Source of the DNA: an uncultured Clostridia bacterium
GTDB taxonomy: Bacteria > Bacillota > Clostridia > Christensenellales > UBA1242
Assembly: GCA_934749845.1 (NCBI GenBank)
Contig: CAKVHQ010000014.1
Coordinates: 1-18,448, forward strand
Reading direction: 5' to 3'
DNA length: 18,448 nt
Part shown: piece after piece, positions 14,080 to 18,448 of the stretch
How positions within the stretch are numbered: the stretch's first letter is position 1
Layout of the letters: every line of letters starts with the position of its first letter
Position numbers and translations under genes: made by a program
The notes under the pieces: generated by a model
Told to the model about the DNA's origin: nothing
Databases searched by the model: none
The model's input: the letters and a program-made list of their open reading frames with translations, nothing else

Positions 14080-14445
14080 GACTGACTTCTTTGAATTAAA
14101 GGTTATCATAATGCATGTAGGAATATAATCATATCTATATGAAAAATAAACAGTTTAATAATAGTTTATGAGCCCACTGCAAAAAGTCAGAGCACTACCA
14201 ATCTGAAAGTTAACAAGTGATAGGAAGTCTAAATTAGGTTATTGAACTTGTAATCATCTTGCAGATGGTATAAGCATTAAGAATTTTGAAGAACGCCTCT
14301 GTTTAGGGTAGTACTTTATGTAGGAGACTCAAAACACAGAAATTACCTATTCATGATGTTTCGGAAAGCAAACAGAATTGGTACGATTTAACCAGACATT
14401 TTTTTAATGAACGAAATAACGAAACATATTATTAGGAAATAAATT
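14080..14445 (+). other. 366-nt gap between the island and the acyltransferase
   Basis: No credible gene on either strand. There is no fourth copy of the leader repeat, so the right border of the island falls somewhere in here without an obvious mark. The stretch AGCCCACTGCAAAAAGTCAG (14168-14187) has the look of insertion-sequence flank debris, but I cannot tie it to a named element. The rest is AT-rich and featureless. Confidence 0.5.
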
Positions 14446-15019
14446 ATGAAACATTTGATAATAAGGACACTAAGTCATTTTCGGGGGGTATTATGGAATT
14501 AAATCGACTCTTGTATTAAGAGTTATACCTAGTATTCCTAGTAAAACATTAAGAAATGTATTTATTCGTTGGGCTGGTGTAAAAGCATCAAAGAATGTTT
14601 GTTTCTATCCAGGCTTTATGGTTAGAAAACCAAAAGGACTAATAATAGAAGAAGGAGTTAGTATAGGTCCGAAATGCTTGCTTGATGCTAGAATGGGGCT
14701 TACGATTCATAAAAATGCAGTTATTGCTTATGAAGCCATTATTTGGTCTCTAAACCATGATTACAATGACATTCATTTCAAAGGTAAAGGTGCTCCTACT
14801 GAGATTGGAGAATATGCTTGGATTTGTAGTCGTTCAATAATTTTACCAAGAGTCAAGATAGGAAAAGGAGCTATAGTAGCTTCTGGAGCTATAGTGACTA
14901 AGAATGTACCCAACTATGCAATCGTTGGTGGTGTCCCTGCAAAAATTATTGGTTATAGGGAGGAAAAAGATTATCAATATGGTTATCATCATAAAAATGA
15001 CACATCGCATTTATATTAA
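14446..15019 (+). pseudogene. Hexapeptide-repeat acyltransferase, frameshifted near the N-terminus
   Basis: The original reading starts at ATG 14446 (MKHLIIRTLSHF) and runs into a stop after GVLWN. The +1 frame continues the same protein from the G run at 14483-14488 (GYYGIKSTLVLRVIPSIPSK ... FYPGFMVRKPKGLIIEEGVSIG). One G too many in a six-G tract explains the break. The downstream part, open from ATG 14618 (133 residues), holds the left-handed beta-helix repeats (IGPKCLLDAR, IGEYAWICSRSIILPRVKIGKGAIVASGAIVTKNVPNYAIVGGVPAKIIG) of the WbbJ/isoleucine-patch family, with the catalytic-type histidine in SLNHDYND. These enzymes O- or N-acetylate sugars using acetyl-CoA. Intact length would be ~190 residues. 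It may be a pseudogene, a phase-variable gene, a translated internal fragment, or a sequencing error; it lies 8 nt before the flippase. Confidence 0.8.
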
Positions 15020-15027
15020 TATTTAAT

Positions 15028-16554
15028 ATGCAAACGTCAACAAGAGTAATTTTCAACACAATTGTACTTTATGTAAAGGTTATATTATCATTAGTGATAG
15101 CTTTAGTATCAGTTCCGTTGGTTCTTAGAGCATTAGGAGCTAGTGATTATGGATTGTATAATCTTGTAGCTGGAGTTGTGGCAATGCTTGCCTTTCTCAA
15201 TAATTCAATGACTGTTTCTTCTCAACGGTTTATGTCTGTTGCTATGGGAGCAAAGAATGAAGAGAATATAAACTCAATATACAATACGAGTTTCTTACTT
15301 CATTTAGTATTGGGAGTACTTGTCGTAATAGCTTTTGAGATTATAGGAATTTTTGCCATCAATCGACTTAACATCCCATTTGAAAGAATATGGTGCGCGA
15401 AGGTTATCTTTCAATTCTTGATACTAAGCACATTTTCAAAAATTATTGCAGTACCATTTGATGCTCTAATAAATGCTAAGGAAGATTTATTGGTGTTTTC
15501 TATCATTGAATTAATCGATTCTATATTGATGTTAGCTGTTGCTTTATCAATTCCATTTATATTAGGAGATAAATTAATCTTTTATGGTTTATGTGTTGCA
15601 CTTATTTCCGTCTTAACTTTTTTCATGAAATATGGATGGTGTAAAAAGTCGTATAAAAGATATTCAATAGAGTTATTTAAATATAGAGGAAGATTTCGCT
15701 CCAAAGAGATGCTTGGGTTTACAGGATGGAATCTTTTTGGTGGTCTTGCGATTATTGCAAGAAATCAGGGGACTGCTGTTATAATAAACCTCTTTTTGGG
15801 AACTATTACAAATGCTGCATACGGTATAGCAAATCAGATAAATGGTGCAATAGGAAATTTCTCTTCAACTTTTCAAAAGGCTATAAATCCTCAACTAATG
15901 AAGAGTGAAGGTATGAATGATCGCAATAGATTAGTCAGAATATCATTCATTTCATCTAAATTTTCGGTTTTAGCATTAGCTCTTTTCGCAGTGCCACTCA
16001 TATTGGAGATGGATGAGGTCTTGACTTTATGGTTAAAGGATGATATTCCCCCATTCACTATGAGACTGGCACAATGTATTATCATATTATCTATTGTATA
16101 TCAATATTCTGTTGGTATAATGTCTGCAATTCAAGCAACCGGTAATATTCGAAATTATCAGATAACAATGGGAATCATATTGTTATCAAATGTACCAATT
16201 GCTTATATAATTCTTAAATTAGGATACCCAGTTTATTATACAACGATGGCATTTGTAATGCTTGAAATAATTTCACTTTTTGTGCGATTAATTATGGCAT
16301 CTCGGTTGACAGGGATGAATATAAAAGAATATGCACGAAATGTAATTATTCCGACCTTAACTATTATAATTATTCCGACCTTAATTGCATTAATTCCACA
16401 CTTAGTGATTAACAAATCAATAATTAGACTATTTCTAGTGTGTGGTATTTATGGAGTGTTATATATAATTCTAATGTATTGGTTTGCTTTGGACAAAACT
16501 CAGAGAGCATTTGTGGTATCAAGAATTAACATTTTAATCAAAAATAAAAAATAA
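15028..16554 (+). CDS. Wzx-type polysaccharide flippase (MATE/MOP superfamily)
   Basis: 508 residues with about 12-14 hydrophobic segments along the whole length. The N-terminus (TRVIFNTIVLYVKVILSLVIALVSVPLVLRALGASDYGLYNLVAG) is typical of oligosaccharide flippases of the PST/RfbX group. So are the internal GWNLFGGLAIIARNQGTAVIINLFLG and NAAYGIANQINGAIGNFSSTFQKAINPQLMKS segments. Such proteins move undecaprenyl-linked repeat units across the inner membrane. The gene is AT-rich, as is common for Wzx genes. It is packed between the acyltransferase (8 nt) and the pyruvyl transferase (4 nt) in one operon. No polymerase or glycosyltransferase accompanies it in the window, so its lipid-linked substrate must be built by genes elsewhere. 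Confidence 0.93.
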   Translation: MQTSTRVIFNTIVLYVKVILSLVIALVSVPLVLRALGASDYGLYNLVAGVVAMLAFLNNSMTVSSQRFMSVAMGAKNEENINSIYNTSFLLHLVLGVLVVIAFEIIGIFAINRLNIPFERIWCAKVIFQFLILSTFSKIIAVPFDALINAKEDLLVFSIIELIDSILMLAVALSIPFILGDKLIFYGLCVALISVLTFFMKYGWCKKSYKRYSIELFKYRGRFRSKEMLGFTGWNLFGGLAIIARNQGTAVIINLFLGTITNAAYGIANQINGAIGNFSSTFQKAINPQLMKSEGMNDRNRLVRISFISSKFSVLALALFAVPLILEMDEVLTLWLKDDIPPFTMRLAQCIIILSIVYQYSVGIMSAIQATGNIRNYQITMGIILLSNVPIAYIILKLGYPVYYTTMAFVMLEIISLFVRLIMASRLTGMNIKEYARNVIIPTLTIIIIPTLIALIPHLVINKSIIRLFLVCGIYGVLYIILMYWFALDKTQRAFVVSRINILIKNKK

Positions 16555-16558
16555 AAAA

Positions 16559-17785
16559 ATGAAAATTGGCTTATTAGCATATCATGCAGCATGTAATTTC
16601 GGCGCATTTTTACAGTTGCTATCGACTGTAGAATATATCAAAAAGACAGGAGATAAACCGGTAGTAATAAACTGGGTACCCAAAGATTTTCGAGAAGACT
16701 ATGAAAGAAGATCATTACCTGAAGTAAGAGCATTATATTCAGAATTACAACATCAGTATTATCCTCTTTCAGAATTATGCGAAACAGCAGAAGACGTTGC
16801 AAATATAATTAAAGAGCAGAATATTCAAGCGGTTATTGTGGGAAGTGATGCAGTAATACAGCACCATCCATTAAGAGGTCGAATCGTCTTTCCTTGCAAA
16901 AGAATTATAGCGATAGCTCATCCTACTAGCGATAGAATGTTTCCGAATTGTTTTTGGGGCATTTTTAATGACTATCTTGCGAATCCCGTACCAGTGGCAC
17001 TCATTTCTGGATCTTCACAAGATTCCAAGTTTTATTACATAAAGGGTAAAACAAAAGCAAATATGAAGTTTGCTTTAAAAGAATATTGTTATGCATCTGT
17101 TCGGGACGAATGGACGCAAAAAATGGTTTCATACATAACCGATGGTGAATTGCATCCACCAATAACGCCTGATCCAGTTTTTGCTTTTAATCAAAATGCA
17201 TTGCATCATGTTCCTTCAAAAGAAGAGATTCTTAAAAAGTTCCGCATACCTGAGAATTACATGATATTGAGCTTTAAGGGAGCGAAATCTGTTAATCAAG
17301 ATTGGATTAATAAATTCCAAATACTGGCAAATGGCAATGGTATTTCGTGTGTTAAACTCCCATACGCTGATGCACCTGCTTTTGGGGACATCCAATATTC
17401 GGTAGGAGATGTTATAACACCACTTGAATGGTATGCCCTTATTAAATATTCTATTGGTTACATTGGAAATAACATGCATCCGATTGTTACTTGTCTTGCC
17501 AATGGCATTCCATTTTATAGTTTTGATAATTATGGAATTATCCACAAAAAAGGACAAGATACAGATGGAAAATCAAGTAAAATATATCATATTTTGAATA
17601 CGGCTGGTTTTCTTTCCAATAGAATCTATATAAGAGGTCCAAAATATAAAATGCCTTTACCAAATCATGTTTTTGATTCCGTACAGAATTTTGACAGAAC
17701 CAAAGAATTGTCATTTGCAAAGTTATATTTGGAAAAATATAATGAAATGATGACGCAAGTTCTATCTTCATTAAAAACAGTTTAG
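16559..17785 (+). CDS. Polysaccharide pyruvyl transferase family protein
   Basis: 408 residues. The start MKIGLLAYHAACNFGAFLQLLSTVEYI, the central AVIVGSDAVIQ (residues ~94-104), SVRDEWTQKMV (~180-190), PITPDPVFAF, and the late SIGYIGNNMHPIVTCLANGIPFYSFDNYG are the usual landmarks of PF04230. The two Rossmann-like halves match the GT-B-like fold of CsaB/WcaK. Members transfer pyruvate ketals from phosphoenolpyruvate to sugars, though many in Bacteroidetes loci are assigned by family only. The gene starts 4 nt after the flippase stop (A-rich TAAAAAAATG junction) and is the last gene of the operon in view. Length is normal and no disruption is visible. Confidence 0.88.
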   Translation: MKIGLLAYHAACNFGAFLQLLSTVEYIKKTGDKPVVINWVPKDFREDYERRSLPEVRALYSELQHQYYPLSELCETAEDVANIIKEQNIQAVIVGSDAVIQHHPLRGRIVFPCKRIIAIAHPTSDRMFPNCFWGIFNDYLANPVPVALISGSSQDSKFYYIKGKTKANMKFALKEYCYASVRDEWTQKMVSYITDGELHPPITPDPVFAFNQNALHHVPSKEEILKKFRIPENYMILSFKGAKSVNQDWINKFQILANGNGISCVKLPYADAPAFGDIQYSVGDVITPLEWYALIKYSIGYIGNNMHPIVTCLANGIPFYSFDNYGIIHKKGQDTDGKSSKIYHILNTAGFLSNRIYIRGPKYKMPLPNHVFDSVQNFDRTKELSFAKLYLEKYNEMMTQVLSSLKTV

Positions 17786-18038
17786 GCCTGCTCAGAAAAG
17801 CATTATAAAATGACAGAACCATTATGTCCAATGGGATTCATTTGGCTCGTTTATTATCTTAACGGTTCATGGGATTCATAACATCTTCCCTCCATTTTTT
17901 CTGAATACACTTGCCAATGGGCGTTTATATTCTACCACATATAAATAGGATATACAAAGTCTAACTATTTAGTTCTTAACGACATAACTTCATTTAGCGT
18001 GTTTACTGGAAAGGGTTGCATTGTGGTAAATTCAGATA
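17786..18038 (+). other. Non-coding stretch after the pyruvyl transferase
   Basis: No gene seen. The undecamer ATGGGATTCAT occurs twice, near 17830 and 17868, about 38 nt apart. There is no clear intrinsic terminator immediately after the stop. The short frames here lack any domain or start signal. Confidence 0.5.
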
Positions 18039-18117
18039 GCATAGCTTTTACATCCCAATATCTATGCTTTTACCATGCAATATCTATGCTTTTACTGCCC
18101 AATAACATAGCTTTTAC
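18039..18117. repeat. Four short direct repeats with ~22-nt period
   Basis: The core ATAGCTTTTAC or TATGCTTTTAC occurs at 18041-18051, 18063-18073, 18085-18095 and 18107-18117. The spacers are CCAATA/GCAATA-rich (CATCCCAATAT, CATGCAATAT, TGCCCAATAAC). Period is a constant 22 nt, two helical turns, which suits an array of protein-binding sites, but it could also be a degenerating minisatellite. Confidence 0.8.
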
Positions 18118-18131
18118 AACAGCACGACAAA

Positions 18132-18174
18132 AGCCCCCCTCTTATCCCCCTTGGGGGAAGACTCGTAAGGGGCT
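18132..18174. repeat. CCCCC-GGGGG palindrome, inverted relative of the repeats beside the DUF559 gene
   Basis: Read on the minus strand it contains AAGGGGGATAAGAGGGGG, identical to the right half of the copy at 6970-7016. The outer ends AGCCCC/GGGGCT close a longer imperfect stem. It shows that the palindrome family is dispersed across at least 11 kb. Confidence 0.8.
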
Positions 18175-18268
18175 GACAGATTGAGTCAATGAGACCGAAA
18201 TAAATAGAATTTAACATTTATTCATAGTTTTTCGGTTGAAATTCTCAAAAAAATAATTTTTTGTAAAA

Positions 18269-18373
18269 GAAGTTCCACCCTTCCACCTTTAGTTGCTATA
18301 TGTTTAGTATTCAACGCGTTAGACGAGGTGGAATTAGGGTGGAATTAGGGGTGGAACTTCATGTAATTCCACC
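18269..18373. repeat. GTGGAA-rich palindromic repeat
   Basis: GAAGTTCCACCC at 18269-18280 is the complement of GGGTGGAACTTC at 18349-18360. Inside the right arm the unit GGTGGAATTAGG repeats in tandem (18326-18350), and ATTCCACCG follows at 18365-18373. The loop (18288-18324) is AT-rich. It is non-coding, and of a type I associate with dispersed repeats in Prevotella-like genomes (impression, not verified). Confidence 0.7.
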
Positions 18374-18396
18374 GTAAGCGTATCCGCGATGCAGCC

Positions 18397-18427
18397 TTGT
18401 CCATGTTTTTTTATCTCTTTACCTTTG
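18397..18427 (+). promoter_or_regulatory. Bacteroidetes promoter reading out of the window
   Basis: TTG at 18397-18399 is followed after 20 nt by TACCTTTG at 18420-18427. That is a good fit to the TTG-N19-21-TAnnTTTG promoter of Bacteroidetes. Transcription would start near 18434, so a gene or operon begins just past the right edge. The polysaccharide operon therefore probably ends at the pyruvyl transferase or re-initiates here. Confidence 0.65.
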
Positions 18428-18448
18428 CTGCGTGAATAAAAAATCTAA

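Noticed and set aside
14168..14187. Insertion-sequence remnant
   Set aside because: The phrase looks like IS flank sequence, but there is no transposase fragment, paired inverted repeat or target duplication to support it.
18039..18117. CRISPR array
   Set aside because: Repeats are only ~11 nt with 11-nt spacers that are themselves similar to each other, and no cas gene is present.

Overview
The window looks like Bacteroidales DNA, most likely Prevotella/Segatella (inference). The clues are a UpxY-type antiterminator at the head of a surface-polysaccharide locus, perfect TACCTTTG -7 elements of the Bacteroidetes TAnnTTTG class at three places, little use of strong Shine-Dalgarno sites, and a PepSY-like periplasmic protein of the kind common in gut Bacteroidales.

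Layout. (1) 1-3319, minus strand: three housekeeping or accessory genes, namely a Pat/Bar-type GNAT acetyltransferase, a secreted PepSY-like protein and the potassium transporter Kup. (2) 3320-3993: divergent gap with a 63-nt dispersed repeat, a Kup-side and a UpxY-side -7 element, and the long leader of the polysaccharide operon. (3) 3994-8631: upxY, a UDP-sugar 6-dehydrogenase (ugd), a foldback repeat element, a DUF559 (Vsr-like) endonuclease gene surrounded by CCCCC/GGGGG palindromes, a UDP-glucuronate epimerase-like SDR, and a small conserved-looking hypothetical. (4) 8632-14079: an AT-rich accessory island of three gene cassettes, each preceded by a copy of the same dispersed leader repeat. 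They encode a membrane-anchored PIN-like nuclease, a soluble plus membrane protein pair with overlapping genes, and a stand-alone PD-(D/E)xK-like nuclease. (5) 14446-17785: the polysaccharide locus resumes with a frameshifted hexapeptide acyltransferase, a Wzx-type flippase and a polysaccharide pyruvyl transferase family protein. (6) 17786-18448: non-coding, with 22-nt-period repeats, another CCCCC/GGGGG palindrome, a GTGGAA-rich palindrome, and a well-formed promoter pointing out of the window.

How it fits together. UpxY should let polymerase read through the long operon. Ugd and the epimerase would supply UDP-glucuronate and UDP-galacturonate. The acyltransferase and pyruvyl transferase would decorate the repeat unit, and the flippase would export it. 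No glycosyltransferase or polymerase gene lies in the window. The most interesting part is the repeat-delimited island inserted in the middle of this locus: its cargo (two predicted nucleases and a soluble/membrane pair) resembles anti-phage or other mobile-element conflict genes in architecture, though I recognise no named defence system. The second lead is the DUF559 endonuclease with its satellite palindromes, one of which appears to have entered its own reading frame.
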